From the NCBI GenBank assembly GCA_946886275.1, contig CAMPIH010000028.1:1-19619 (forward strand): a stretch of 19,619 nt of DNA, in the 5' to 3' direction. How positions within the stretch are numbered: position 1 is the stretch's first letter; each line of letters starts with the position of its first letter. Below, one piece after another: positions 1 through 8,063 of this stretch. The notes under the pieces are model-generated. The model did no database searches. It was not told the origin of the DNA and was given only the letters and a program-made list of their open reading frames with translations. This DNA comes from an uncultured Sphingosinicella sp. GTDB taxonomy: Bacteria; Pseudomonadota; Alphaproteobacteria; Sphingomonadales; Sphingomonadaceae. The position numbers were made by a program, and so were the translations under genes.

Positions 1-314
1 GCGCTCACGCGCACCGGACCGCTCAATTCCTCACCCGCCTGGATGCCGAGCCTGAAACCGTCGGCCGCCGCCTCCATCGCCTGCGCTTCCGCGAAGGCAC
101 GCTCGCCCGTCGCCGTCATCACATAGCCGCTTCGACGTCTTTCGAAGAGCGGTGGGGACCCGGTCCGGCGTTCGAGATTGATCAGCCGGCGGGACACCGT
201 GGCGTGATTGATTCCGAGCCTGCGCGCCGCCGCGGACAAGGATCCCTCTCTTGCCACCGCGAGGAAGACGCGGACGTCGTCCCAGTCCAGCGTTGTGCGT
301 TTTTGATCAGCCAT
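1..314 (-). CDS. LysR-family transcriptional regulator, N-terminal part (cut by window edge)
   Basis: Reading the minus strand from the ATG at 314-312 gives 104 codons open to the left edge, so only the N-terminus is present. It begins MADQKRTTLDWDDVRVFLAV and carries the typical LysR winged helix-turn-helix at about residues 9-68: an ARE-GSLSAAARRLG helix followed by INHATVSRRL and the LERRTGSPLFERR-type wing. The start of the linker and effector domain follows (about residues 75-104). LysR proteins are DNA-binding tetramers that usually control a divergently transcribed neighbour, here the quinone oxidoreductase at 398; that target is inferred from position. No good Shine-Dalgarno precedes the ATG. 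A weak TTGCCG-N17-GATGAT promoter-like pair on the minus strand would end only 6 nt before the ATG, so a leaderless mRNA is possible but unproven. The ligand cannot be guessed because the effector domain lies outside the window. Confidence 0.9.
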   Translation of the reverse strand, partial: MADQKRTTLDWDDVRVFLAVAREGSLSAAARRLGINHATVSRRLINLERRTGSPPLFERRRSGYVMTATGERAFAEAQAMEAAADGFRLGIQAGEELSGPVRVS

Positions 315-370
315 TGTGCGATCATCGCTAATTCACACACAGGCGGCAAGCCGGCTTTTCCGCTCGGGAC

Positions 371-382
371 CGAAGTGCTTCG
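371..382. promoter_or_regulatory. Short palindrome in the LysR / oxidoreductase divergent region
   Basis: CGAAG-TG-CTTCG (arms of 5, spacer of 2) lies in the 83-bp gap between the divergent LysR gene and the oxidoreductase, 15 nt before the oxidoreductase ATG. It could be part of a regulator site, but it is short and does not fit a clean T-N11-A LysR box. The oxidoreductase's Shine-Dalgarno-like GAGAGG follows at about 385-390. Confidence 0.2.
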
Positions 383-397
383 ACGAGAGGATCGGAC

Positions 398-1396
398 ATG
401 AGGATGCGCTGCGCCTATTACGAGCGCAAAGGACCGGCTGACGACGTGCTTCAGCTTGGGCTCCGGCCGCGACCCGTTCCCGGCGCCGGCGAAGTGCTGG
501 TGGCGATCAGGGCGTCCGGAATCAATCCGTCGGACACCAAAGGCAGGGCTGGCGCTCGCGGCAATAACGTCATGCCCTTCCCCCTGATCATTCCCCATCA
601 GGATGGCGCAGGCGTCATCGAGGCGGTCGGCCCCCGTGTCTCCACGAGCCGGATCGGGCAGCGCGTCTGGGTCTACGAGGCTCAGCTTGGCCGCCCCTTC
701 GGCACGGCCGCGGAATATGTCGCGGTTCCCGAGCGCAACGCCGTCGCCATGCCGGACGGACTGAGCTTCGCGGAAGGCGCGGCGCTCGGAGTCCCCGCCC
801 TGACCGCTCATCGCTGCGTCTTTGCCGACGGGCCCGTCGCCGGAAAGACCGTGCTGGTGACCGGCGGCGCCGGAGCGGTCGGCTTCTACGCGATCCAGTT
901 CGCCCGCCATGGCGGCGCCCGAGTCATCGCCAGTGTCGGAGACGGGACGCAGGCTGAAATTGCCCGACGCGCCGGTGCCCATCTCGTCATCGACCGGCGC
1001 GGTCAGGACGTCGTCGCCGAAGCCGCTTTGTTCGCCGGAGGCGAGCAGAGCGTCGACCGGATCGTCGAGGTCGCTTTCGGCGCCAATCTCGATGCCTCGC
1101 TTCGAATGCTGAAACCGAACGGAGTCATCGCCGCGTATTCGTCCGATTCAGAGCCGGAGCCGAGCCTGCCCTTCTGGCCGCTCGTCCGGCTCGACGCGAC
1201 CATTCGCTTCGTCCTTGTCTACGCGATGAGCCGCGAGGCGCATGATGAGGCTGTCGCTTATATCAACCAGGCCGCGTCCGAAGGATGGCTCAAGCACAAT
1301 ATCGGCAAGCTTTTCCCACTCGAGCGGATCGCCGAGGCCCATCCGCTTGTCGAGAACGGCCCCGCACGCGGCAGGATCGTCCTGGACATCCGCTAA
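398..1396 (+). CDS. NADPH:quinone reductase, zeta-crystallin type (MDR family)
   Basis: This 332-residue protein is a cytosolic medium-chain dehydrogenase/reductase without zinc sites. It has the N-terminal GroES-like fold (about residues 1-130, with the ASGINPSDTKGR segment at 39-50) and a Rossmann NADPH-binding domain with the TGGAGAVG loop at 155-162. The absence of the structural-zinc cysteine cluster and of catalytic Cys/His ligands places it with the quinone oxidoreductase/zeta-crystallin branch, which reduces quinones or enones with NADPH. The ATG at 398 is preceded by GAGAGG; a second ATG at 404 is possible. It lies divergent from a LysR gene, and the F420-reductase-like gene follows 32 nt after its stop, so these two probably form a small LysR-controlled operon. 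The true substrate is unknown. Confidence 0.88.
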   Translation: MRMRCAYYERKGPADDVLQLGLRPRPVPGAGEVLVAIRASGINPSDTKGRAGARGNNVMPFPLIIPHQDGAGVIEAVGPRVSTSRIGQRVWVYEAQLGRPFGTAAEYVAVPERNAVAMPDGLSFAEGAALGVPALTAHRCVFADGPVAGKTVLVTGGAGAVGFYAIQFARHGGARVIASVGDGTQAEIARRAGAHLVIDRRGQDVVAEAALFAGGEQSVDRIVEVAFGANLDASLRMLKPNGVIAAYSSDSEPEPSLPFWPLVRLDATIRFVLVYAMSREAHDEAVAYINQAASEGWLKHNIGKLFPLERIAEAHPLVENGPARGRIVLDIR

Positions 1397-1428
1397 TAGC
1401 CGAACCCCTCCGTCAGATGGAGAAAGTC

Positions 1429-2094
1429 ATGAGCGAGCAGATCATTTTCCAACCGCGCGAGGTCGCCGACATCGGCATCATCGGCACCGGCCGGATGGGC
1501 TCACGCCTGGCGGCGATGTTCGCGCGCGCCGGCCGCAAGGTCGTACTGGGTTCGCGCGACGAAGCGCGGGCCGCGGAGGCGGCGCGCAGCCTGGGCATCC
1601 CCGGAATCGTCCCCGGTCTCTATTCGGACGCCGTTGAGGCGCGGGCGGTGCTTCCGGCGGCGTTCATCCGCGACGGCTTGTTCGACATCCTCGACGAGCA
1701 TCGCGACAGCCTCCGCGACAAGCTGCTGATCGACATCAGCAACCCGTTCAACGAGGATTATTCCGATTTCATCACGCCATGGGACGATAGCGGCGCGGAA
1801 GAGCTGAAGCGGCGCTTTCCGGAGGCGAACATCGTCGGCGCCTTCAAGAACGTCTTCTGGGCGGTCTTTGACGAGCCGATGTTCGCCGGCACGCCGAGTG
1901 ACGTGCTGGTCATCGGCGACGATCAGGCGGCCAAGGAAGAATTCTTCGCGCTGAGCGAAGGCACGCCCTTCCGCTACCTCGACGCCGGGCCGCTGATCCA
2001 TGCCCGCGCGATCGAGCGGATGACCATGATCACCGGCGCGCTCGGTCGTCAGCTCGGCACCTATCCCCGAATGAACTGGCGCCTGATGGGCTGA
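1429..2094 (+). CDS. NADPH-dependent F420 reductase-like NAD(P)-binding protein
   Basis: The 221-residue protein opens with a dinucleotide-binding motif, ADIGIIGTGRMGSRLA (about residues 13-28), followed by a VVLGSRD segment whose Ser/Arg after strand two suggests NADP rather than NAD. Strand LLIDISNPF and the segment IVGAFKNVFWAVF are typical of the F420-oxidoreductase-like family (NADP_F420 domain), which in bacteria without F420 acts on unknown partners. I chose the ATG at 1429 because GGAGA at 1419-1423 gives a well-placed ribosome site; the in-frame ATG at 1417 lies inside that site. The reading frame is open further upstream but overlaps the preceding oxidoreductase. The gene starts 32 nt after that stop and is probably cotranscribed with it. 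It may reduce a quinone or another small molecule; the substrate is unknown. Confidence 0.8.
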   Translation: MSEQIIFQPREVADIGIIGTGRMGSRLAAMFARAGRKVVLGSRDEARAAEAARSLGIPGIVPGLYSDAVEARAVLPAAFIRDGLFDILDEHRDSLRDKLLIDISNPFNEDYSDFITPWDDSGAEELKRRFPEANIVGAFKNVFWAVFDEPMFAGTPSDVLVIGDDQAAKEEFFALSEGTPFRYLDAGPLIHARAIERMTMITGALGRQLGTYPRMNWRLMG

Positions 2095-2108
2095 ACCGCC
2101 TGGGGGAT

Positions 2109-2145
2109 CCTTGTCGTCGCCGGCCGGCGATCGCCGACGACAGGG
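2109..2145 (+). terminator. GC-rich hairpin after the F420-reductase-like gene, no U-tract
   Basis: An inverted repeat CCTTGTCGTCG (2109-2119) / CGACGACAGGG (2135-2145) forms an 11-bp stem with one G-U pair around a 15-nt loop. The loop region contributes to a competing 14-bp palindrome at 2117-2130. It begins 15 nt after the stop codon at 2094. No run of T follows, so it would be an atypical intrinsic terminator or an mRNA 3'-end stabiliser. Confidence 0.4.
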
Positions 2146-2241
2146 AATGTATCGGAAGTGCAACCAAATCGGTTTATCGCCGCTTTGCAGTTCATGATTG
2201 CGATCGTCGACAAGGCCAGCGTGACGACCCTGACGAGGAGC

Positions 2242-2964
2242 ATGCGGCCACTCCGAACAGGTCCGGCGAAGGCGCCTTTGCCGGGCCGCGCTTGGGCCGA
2301 AGCCCCCGGAGCTCTCGGCGCGATGCTCCTGGCGCTGATGTTCCTGCTCGCCGGCTGTGAGAGCAGCCCGGGTCCCGACCTGAAGGCCGCGGCGAGCGTC
2401 GTGGTCCAGGAGCCGCGCTGGCGATCCGCTGCATCGCCCGGGGATATCGCGCGGATCGATCGGCTGGCGGGGGTCTGGACGGAGGCTCTGGCAAGCGCCC
2501 GAAGCGCCGGCTTCGAGAGACAGATAGCGGCGGAAGGCGCGCTTCTGGAGCCGGATGCAGCCTTGCCGAGGCCGGCACCGACGCCGGGCAATTATATGTG
2601 CCGCTGGATCAGGTTCGGATCGGGTGACGGGCGGCCGCGAGAGTTCACTGTCTATCAGCCCTTCTTCTGTCACGTCGGCGCCACCGACGATTCGATTTCG
2701 CTGACCAAGCAGACCGGATCCGATCGGCCCAGCGGCTATTTGTTCGAGGATTCGAACGTTCGGCGGATGATCTTCCTCGGCTCGTTGGCGCTCGGCAACG
2801 AAACCGATCCGCTGGCCTATGGCGAGGATTCGGAGCGCGACATGGCCGGAATCTTCGAACGTGTGGGGCCGCTGCGATTCCGGCTCGTCGTCCCCCGCCC
2901 GCAAACGGGATCGATCCTCGAGGTGCTGGAGCTGACGCCGGCGCCGGTCCAGTCGGAAGAATGA
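2242..2964 (+). CDS. DUF4893-type lipoprotein of unknown function
   Basis: From the ATG at 2242 the protein has 240 residues. A hydrophobic stretch ends in a lipobox, FLLAG-C with the acylated Cys at about residue 39, so it is probably a lipoprotein anchored on the periplasmic side. The mature part contains WRSAASPGDIARIDRLAGVW, the opening pattern of the DUF4893 domain, and later GYLFEDSNVRRMIFLGSL and MAGIFERVGPLRFRLVVPRP, which also fit that family. Its function is unknown. The start is uncertain. GAGGAG lies almost against the ATG at 2242, in-frame ATGs occur earlier (2158) and just before the hydrophobic core (2323), and the last would give a shorter, more typical lipoprotein signal. Nothing nearby suggests a partner. 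Confidence 0.7.
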   Translation: MRPLRTGPAKAPLPGRAWAEAPGALGAMLLALMFLLAGCESSPGPDLKAAASVVVQEPRWRSAASPGDIARIDRLAGVWTEALASARSAGFERQIAAEGALLEPDAALPRPAPTPGNYMCRWIRFGSGDGRPREFTVYQPFFCHVGATDDSISLTKQTGSDRPSGYLFEDSNVRRMIFLGSLALGNETDPLAYGEDSERDMAGIFERVGPLRFRLVVPRPQTGSILEVLELTPAPVQSEE

Positions 2965-3049
2965 ACCGCAGACCGGCATCTCCCCGCGGCGATTGCGCCG
3001 AGTGGCCGCCACCCCTATCTGCTCTCCAGCCATTTTTCAGGAGCAAACC

Positions 3050-3358
3050 ATGACCAATCCTGCCGCCGGAATGCCTTGCCCCGTCTGCAAGGTCCCGCTC
3101 GTGATGAGCGATCGCCAGGGGGTCGAGATCGACTATTGCCCGCAATGCCGTGGCGTCTGGCTCGACCGCGGCGAGCTCGACAAGATCATCGAGCGAAGCG
3201 CCCAGGATCTGGCCCCGGCCGCACCGGCGGCGCCGCAGCGCCCCGCGCCTGCCCCTCAGCCGCAATATTCCGATCGCGGCTATCAGGAAGGCTATGGCCA
3301 TGGCGGCCACCGCCACCCGAAGCGCCGCAAGTCCTTCCTCGAGGAATTGTTCGACTAA
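3050..3358 (+). CDS. Small zinc-ribbon protein (zf-TFIIB family)
   Basis: This 102-residue protein carries four cysteines as two CxxC knuckles, C10/C13 and C30/C33, followed by GVWLDRGELDKII, the signature of the bacterial zf-TFIIB zinc-ribbon family. The second half is Ala/Pro/Gln-rich, then Gly/His-rich (GYGHGGHRH), and ends in a basic-acidic patch, KRRKSFLEELFD, which often marks the C-terminus of this family. The role is not established; zinc binding and a cytosolic location are likely. I chose the ATG at 3050 because AGGAG lies 7 nt upstream; an open stretch back to 2993 has no supporting ribosome site. A strong hairpin follows the stop. Confidence 0.85.
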   Translation: MTNPAAGMPCPVCKVPLVMSDRQGVEIDYCPQCRGVWLDRGELDKIIERSAQDLAPAAPAAPQRPAPAPQPQYSDRGYQEGYGHGGHRHPKRRKSFLEELFD

Positions 3359-3370
3359 GCGAGGCCGGAA

Positions 3371-3403
3371 CGGGGCGATTCAGGCGCGTGTCGGATTGCC
3401 CCG
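3371..3403 (+). terminator. Hairpin after the zinc-ribbon gene, no U-tract
   Basis: CGGGGCGATTC (3371-3381) pairs with GGATTGCCCCG (3393-3403), giving 11 pairs including two G-U, around an 11-nt loop, 12 nt after the stop at 3358. No T-run follows. It is a plausible transcription end for the zinc-ribbon gene. The remaining 3404-3613 region before the next gene shows no ORF and no promoter I would defend. Confidence 0.45.
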
Positions 3404-3613
3404 CGCTCGCGGTTTCGAGCCATGATCCTCGAATCCTTGCTTAACACGCTCTTGCCTACACGCGGTGAAACGACCCGGTGCAGCGGCAGACCGCGTCGAA
3501 ACCGGCCCGGTGAAGTAACAATCTTCAGCCAAACCGCATATCGTGCCGCGATTGTAGGCGTTCCCCATTCGGGATGAGGTCGCCCACGCTGATCCTTTGG
3601 TGAGGGGTTCCGC

Positions 3614-4699
3614 ATGCGGCTCGTTTTCGTTCTTTCCTGGCTTCTGGCGCTCGTCGCTCAACCGGCGTGGGCCCAGGTCCTTTCGCCCCAGCAGCTCGAA
3701 TCGCTCGAGCGTCGGCTGACCGCTCTCACGACCGAGAATCCCGGCGAATATGGAATCGCCGCAATGGATCTCGAGACCGGTGCCCTCGTCAGCATCAACG
3801 GCGACGAGCCATTCCCGATGGCGAGCACGATGAAGATCGCCGTCGCCGCCGCCTATCTGTCCCAGGTCGATTCCGGCAGGAGAAGCCTGAACGACCGGGT
3901 CGGCAGCTCGACGGCGCTTGAGCTGATGGACGTCATGATCACCCGGAGCAGCAACTCGGCGACCGACCAGCTCATCGCCACCCTCGGGGGCCCGGACGCG
4001 ATCGACGCCTGGTTGCGCAACCACCAGCTCAGCGGGATCCGGGTCGATCGCAATATTGCCGGGCTCCTCCACGCGCGCCGGGACCTTCACGACATCCGCG
4101 ATTCCAGCACGCCCGAGGCGATGCTCGGCCTGCTCAGGCTGATCGATCGCGGTAATGCGCTCAGCGCCCGCAGCCGGGCGCTGCTCCTCGACATGATGAG
4201 GCGCTGCCGGACCGGATCGAACCGGATCCGCGGCCTTCTCCCGCCGGGCATCACCGTCGAGAACAAGACCGGCACCCTCAACGGCTATACCGGCGACGTC
4301 GGCTTCCTCACGATGCCGGACGGCCGCCGGATCGCCGTCGCCTTCTTCGCGCGCGGCGGATCGAACCGGCCCGGAGTCATCTCGACCGCAGCCAGGGCGA
4401 TCGCCGACACGTTCCGCCGGCCCCAAGGTCCGGGGCTTCAGCCATTCGTTCCCTCCGGGCCGCAGGTTACGTCCGTGCCGCCGCGCGTCCCGACCGCTCC
4501 CGCTTTCCGCCCCAATGCCGGTCTGCAGACGGTGACCGGGCCGGTGCCCTCGCGGCCGCTGGCGGCAGCGCCTGCGCCCGACCGCCCCTCGGCGACGGCG
4601 ACTGCCAGAAGCCGTCCGGTGACGTCCGCGGCCAACTCGGCCCAATCGAACGCGCCGGTTTGCACCACCGCGATTCGCGCCCGATCCGACGTCTGCTGA
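3614..4699 (+). CDS. Secreted class A beta-lactamase-like serine hydrolase lacking the Glu166 equivalent
   Basis: The 361-residue protein starts with a Sec signal peptide (MRLVFVLSWLLALVAQPAWA, cleavage after AWA) and then a beta-lactamase/transpeptidase fold: SxxK as S71-T-M-K74, the SDN-like S112-S113-N114, and K218-T-G220. Between DR at 145-146 and the RDSSTPEAM segment, class A enzymes carry the ExxLN motif of the omega loop; here the aligned residues are I148 and L152, so the deacylation base and its Asn partner are missing. Beyond residue about 268 comes a Pro/Ala/Thr-rich tail of about 90 residues ending in two cysteines. It is thus more likely a periplasmic penicillin-binding or peptidoglycan-associated serine enzyme than an effective beta-lactamase. 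The ATG is preceded by GAGGGG at good spacing. Confidence 0.85.
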   Translation: MRLVFVLSWLLALVAQPAWAQVLSPQQLESLERRLTALTTENPGEYGIAAMDLETGALVSINGDEPFPMASTMKIAVAAAYLSQVDSGRRSLNDRVGSSTALELMDVMITRSSNSATDQLIATLGGPDAIDAWLRNHQLSGIRVDRNIAGLLHARRDLHDIRDSSTPEAMLGLLRLIDRGNALSARSRALLLDMMRRCRTGSNRIRGLLPPGITVENKTGTLNGYTGDVGFLTMPDGRRIAVAFFARGGSNRPGVISTAARAIADTFRRPQGPGLQPFVPSGPQVTSVPPRVPTAPAFRPNAGLQTVTGPVPSRPLAAAPAPDRPSATATARSRPVTSAANSAQSNAPVCTTAIRARSDVC

Positions 4700-4748
4700 A
4701 GCGGTTCGACTCGAATCGGGTCATCGGGTCGACACCGCCTTTGGCGAT

Positions 4749-5615
4749 TCAAGGCTGGCGCCGGCGCCATAACTCGCGCTCCGCTTCACGCTCGGCCACG
4801 CGTTCGGCCAGGTCGGCGAGGACTTGCTGTCTCGACGCCATCCACCTGATGCGCGCGGCAGGGCATAGCTTCATGTCGTCAGCCAGCTCGCCAGAACGCT
4901 CGGCCCAGAACCGGTCCACCGCCGCGGCGACGGCGCGGCCAGCGGCACGCACCCGGACGTAGCGCAGCACCTGCTCGGCCAGGGCATGGTTGGCGATCGC
5001 CCAGCGCACCGGCGGAGTCCGTTCGCTGCGCTCGAAGCTGACGAGCCGCGGATAATCGCTCTGACGGCGGGCACCGAGAAAGAGCCACGCCTCGGCCAGC
5101 GTTTTTGCTTCGATTTGCTCGCGAAGGAAGGCGGCGAAGCGGGTCCGGAACTCCGCATTGCATGGCGCCCCGAAGGAAAATTCCTCGTCGATCCTTGCCA
5201 GATAACCGATGTCGTCTGGATCGGCTTCGGCGAGCGGCGAACCGGCGACCACGTCCAGAAACAAGGTTCGCCACGTTTCCCGACCGGCCCCGGGATCCGG
5301 CTCGCCCATCAGTCCGCAGCTCGTCTCGACCACGAAGACAGGCCGGACGTTCGGCACGAGCCACTCCGCCAGCTCGGCGGCGACATCGACCTCGCCAGCC
5401 AGCAGACGCCTCTGTCCCTCGGCCGTCAGCCGTCGCACGCCTTCCTCCGCCCATCGCCGCTCCTGGACGAGCCGCTGGCGTGGTGTCGGGTGACATTCCG
5501 AACGGCTGCCGGTGCAGAGGGGAGTCGTGTAGAAGCAGGCCTGAGCGGCCGAGCCGCCGCCAAGGACGGCGAATCCCGCGATGAGCCCGTAGAGAAAGGT
5601 CTTCCGGCCGTTCAT
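4749..5615 (-). CDS. Secreted protein of unknown function
   Basis: From the ATG at 5615 the protein has 288 residues and begins with a signal peptide (MNGRKTFLYGLIAGFAVLGG, then SAAQA before CFYTT). The mature N-terminus has three closely spaced cysteines (ACFYTTPLC...EC) and further single cysteines later, suggesting disulfides in the periplasm. The rest is mostly helical and charged, with a repeated AEWL/AEAWL flavour and a C-terminal coiled-coil-like stretch rich in Ala, Glu and Arg (RVAEREAERELWRRRQ). I do not recognise the family. The frame continues upstream to 5678, but the signal peptide fixes the likely start at 5615. No strong Shine-Dalgarno is visible. It is convergent with the serine hydrolase (49-bp gap) and divergent from the aromatic-CoA operon. 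Confidence 0.65.
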   Translation of the reverse strand: MNGRKTFLYGLIAGFAVLGGGSAAQACFYTTPLCTGSRSECHPTPRQRLVQERRWAEEGVRRLTAEGQRRLLAGEVDVAAELAEWLVPNVRPVFVVETSCGLMGEPDPGAGRETWRTLFLDVVAGSPLAEADPDDIGYLARIDEEFSFGAPCNAEFRTRFAAFLREQIEAKTLAEAWLFLGARRQSDYPRLVSFERSERTPPVRWAIANHALAEQVLRYVRVRAAGRAVAAAVDRFWAERSGELADDMKLCPAARIRWMASRQQVLADLAERVAEREAERELWRRRQP

Positions 5616-5698
5616 TCGCCCGCTTGTTCTCACGCTCTCTTGGCCGAGGAGGCTAAGCCTTTGCCAGCAGGGACACAATCCCCGTGATGGATGATCGC

Positions 5699-5726
5699 TT
5701 GACGGCCTGCGTCAGGGCGATATTTT
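5699..5726 (+). promoter_or_regulatory. Candidate promoter of the aromatic-CoA operon with overlapping palindrome
   Basis: TTGACG (5699-5704), 16 bp, then TATTTT (5721-5726) form a sigma-70-like pair 24 bp before the chosen start at 5751. A palindrome TGACG-GCCTG-CGTCA (5700-5714) overlaps the -35 box and the spacer. This is where a repressor such as the MarR protein encoded in the operon could block RNA polymerase. The promoter and operator assignment is inference from position and sequence. Confidence 0.45.
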
Positions 5727-5750
5727 AAGCCTAAAGCAATGGAGGCGCGG

Positions 5751-8063
5751 ATGCGGATCGCGTGCCTGGGCGGCGGCCCCGCCGGGCTCTACTTCGCGAT
5801 ATCGATGAAGCTGCGCGACGCGCGGCACGACATCCACGTCTTCGAACGGAACCGCGCCGACGACACGTTCGGCTGGGGCGTCGTCTTCTCCGACCAGACG
5901 GTCGAGAATCTCATGGCCAACGATCCCGTCAGCGGCGCCGTCATCCGCGACGAATTCGCCCATTGGGACGATATCGACGTCCACGTCCACGGCGCCTGCA
6001 TCCGCTCCTCGGGCCATGGCTTCATCGGGATTGGCAGAAAGCGCCTGCTCAACATCCTCCAGGACCGCGCTCGGGCGCTCGGAGTCGAGCTCCATTTCGA
6101 GCATGAGGCCAGCGCGGATCTCGACGACTGGGGCGACTATGATGTCGTCATCGCCGCCGACGGCGCCAACAGCCGGATCCGGACCCGCTACGAGGAGCAT
6201 TTCGGGGTCGATATCCAGGTTCGCCGGAACAAGTTCTTCTGGTTCGGCACCGACAAGGCGTTCGACGCCTTCACCTTCGCCTTCGAGAAGACCGAAGCGG
6301 GCTGGGTCTGGGCCCACGCCTATCGCTTCGAGGGCGGATCCGGTGCGGGCGAGGCCGGCTTTTCCACCTTCATCGTCGAGATGGACCCCGATACCTGGGC
6401 CGGCCTCGGCCTCGACGATATGGACCAGCCGGAGGCGATCGCGCTCTGCGAGTCGATCTTCGCCGATTATCTTGACGGCCACCGGCTCCAGTCCAACGCG
6501 CTTCACCTGCCCGGCCCCCAGGCCTGGCTCAACTTCCGCCGGATCGTGTGCAGCCGCTGGTCGCACCGCAACCTCATCCTGCTCGGCGACGCCGCCCACA
6601 CCGCCCATTTCTCGATCGGGTCGGGGACCAAGCTGGCCCTGGAGGACGCGATCAAGCTCGCCGAAGTGCTCAACCGGCCCGGTCTCGGCCGGGAGCAGGC
6701 GCTCGAGGAATATCAGGCGGAGCGCAATCTCGAGGTCCTCAAGCTCCAGAACAGCGCCCGGAACTCGACCGAATGGTTCGAGACCCTTCACCGCTATCTC
6801 GATTTCGAGCCGATCCAGTTCGCTTATTCGCTGCTCACCCGATCGCAGCGAGTCAGCCACGAAAATCTGCGGCTGCGCGACCGGGCATGGCTCGAAGGGG
6901 TCGAACGCTGGTTCCAGTCGCGGGCGCGCGGAGAGCCGGTGAACGAAGCGGCGCCGCCCATGTTCGCCCCTTTCGCCCTTCGCGACATGAACCTCGCCAA
7001 CCGGGTCGTCGTCTCGCCGATGGCGATGTATTCGGCGCAGGACGGCACGCCGGGCGATTTCCACCTCGTCCACTATGGCGAGCGCGCCAAGGGCGGCGCC
7101 GGCCTTCTCTACACCGAGATGATCTGCGTTTCGCCGGAAGGCCGGATCACGCCAGGCTGCGCCGGGCTCTACGCGCCGGAGCATGTCGAGGCGTGGCGGC
7201 GGATCGTCGATTTCGTCCACGCCTTCAGCACCGCCAAATTCTGCCTTCAGCTCGGCCATTCCGGTCCCAAGGGCAGCACCCGCGTGGGCTGGGAAGGCTA
7301 TGACGTTCCGCTGGAGTCCGGCAATTGGCCGGTCATGGCGGCCTCTGACGTGCCGTGGAGCCCGGACAACCAGGTGCCTCGGCCGATGGACCGCGACGAC
7401 ATGGACGAGGTCGTGGCCCAATTCGTCGCCGCGACCCGCCGCGGCGAAGAAGCGGGTTTCGACATGGTCGAGATTCACGCCGCCCACGGCTATCTTCTCT
7501 CCAGCTTCATCACCCCGCTGACCAACCGGCGCGCCGACGAATATGGCGGAAGCCTCGAGAACCGCCTCCGATTCCCGCTCGAAGTCTTCCGGGCGATGCG
7601 CGCCGCCTGGCCGGCCGACCGGCCGATGTCGGTTCGGATCTCGGCCAATGACTGGATGGGCGACCAGGGCGTCACGCCGGACGAAGCTGTGGCGATCGGC
7701 CGCGCCTTCGCCCACGCGGGCGCCGACCTGATCGACGTCTCGGCAGGCCAGACCTGGGCCGATTGCCAGCCCGTCTACGGACGGATGTTCCAGACGCCCT
7801 TCGCCGACCAGATCCGAAACGAAGGGCAGGTTCGAACCATGGCCGTCGGCAACATCTACGAGCCCGATCACGTCAATTCGATCCTCGCCGCCGGCCGCGC
7901 CGATCTCGTCGCGCTCGCCCGCCCCCATCTGATCGATCCGATGTGGACGCTTCGCGCCGCCGCCCTGCACGATTACCGGCAGGTCCACGTGCCGCCGCAA
8001 TATCTGGGCGGCATGGCCCAGCTCGCCCGCAATCTCGCCCGCGAAGCTGAGCTCAAGGCATGA
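5751..8063 (+). CDS. Two-domain flavoprotein: 2-aminobenzoyl-CoA monooxygenase/reductase type (salicylyl-CoA 5-hydroxylase/oxidoreductase family)
   Basis: The 770-residue protein fuses a class A FAD monooxygenase (residues 1 to about 395; GGGPAG at 7-12, GDAAH at 279-283) to an old-yellow-enzyme FMN reductase (from MFAPFALRD at 404; [32 protein letters not shown]). In the Azoarcus evansii pathway an enzyme of this architecture converts 2-aminobenzoyl-CoA with O2 and two NAD(P)H to 2-amino-5-oxocyclohex-1-ene-1-carbonyl-CoA, the first half hydroxylating and the second reducing the ring. The same fusion is often named salicylyl-CoA 5-hydroxylase/oxidoreductase, so salicylyl-CoA is the main alternative substrate. 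I prefer the start at 5751 because GGAGG at 5741-5745 sits 5 nt upstream; the ATG at 5739 overlaps that site. Its stop overlaps the next start as ATGA. Confidence 0.9.
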   Translation: MRIACLGGGPAGLYFAISMKLRDARHDIHVFERNRADDTFGWGVVFSDQTVENLMANDPVSGAVIRDEFAHWDDIDVHVHGACIRSSGHGFIGIGRKRLLNILQDRARALGVELHFEHEASADLDDWGDYDVVIAADGANSRIRTRYEEHFGVDIQVRRNKFFWFGTDKAFDAFTFAFEKTEAGWVWAHAYRFEGGSGAGEAGFSTFIVEMDPDTWAGLGLDDMDQPEAIALCESIFADYLDGHRLQSNALHLPGPQAWLNFRRIVCSRWSHRNLILLGDAAHTAHFSIGSGTKLALEDAIKLAEVLNRPGLGREQALEEYQAERNLEVLKLQNSARNSTEWFETLHRYLDFEPIQFAYSLLTRSQRVSHENLRLRDRAWLEGVERWFQSRARGEPVNEAAPPMFAPFALRDMNLANRVVVSPMAMYSAQDGTPGDFHLVHYGERAKGGAGLLYTEMICVSPEGRITPGCAGLYAPEHVEAWRRIVDFVHAFSTAKFCLQLGHSGPKGSTRVGWEGYDVPLESGNWPVMAASDVPWSPDNQVPRPMDRDDMDEVVAQFVAATRRGEEAGFDMVEIHAAHGYLLSSFITPLTNRRADEYGGSLENRLRFPLEVFRAMRAAWPADRPMSVRISANDWMGDQGVTPDEAVAIGRAFAHAGADLIDVSAGQTWADCQPVYGRMFQTPFADQIRNEGQVRTMAVGNIYEPDHVNSILAAGRADLVALARPHLIDPMWTLRAAALHDYRQVHVPPQYLGGMAQLARNLAREAELKA

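Noticed and set aside
358..374. TTC-N11-GAA dyad as a LysR box
   Set aside because: The spacing does not give a proper T-N11-A motif with a longer dyad; too short to claim.
1501..3033. Long minus-strand open frame over the F420-like and DUF4893 genes
   Set aside because: Arg-rich product without domains; the plus-strand frames contain a Rossmann motif, a lipobox and well-placed starts.
3380..4645. Long minus-strand open frame opposite the beta-lactamase-like gene
   Set aside because: The plus strand has a signal peptide and SxxK/SxN/KTG motifs; the minus frame looks like antisense of it.
3614..4699. Annotation as an antibiotic-resistance beta-lactamase
   Set aside because: The omega-loop Glu/Asn needed for deacylation is absent, so resistance should not be inferred from the fold alone.
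5712..8000. Very long open frame on the minus strand opposite the two-domain flavoprotein
   Set aside because: It mirrors the codon pattern of the real gene in GC-rich DNA, has no recognisable domain and a low-complexity Arg/Ala/Gly/Glu-rich product.
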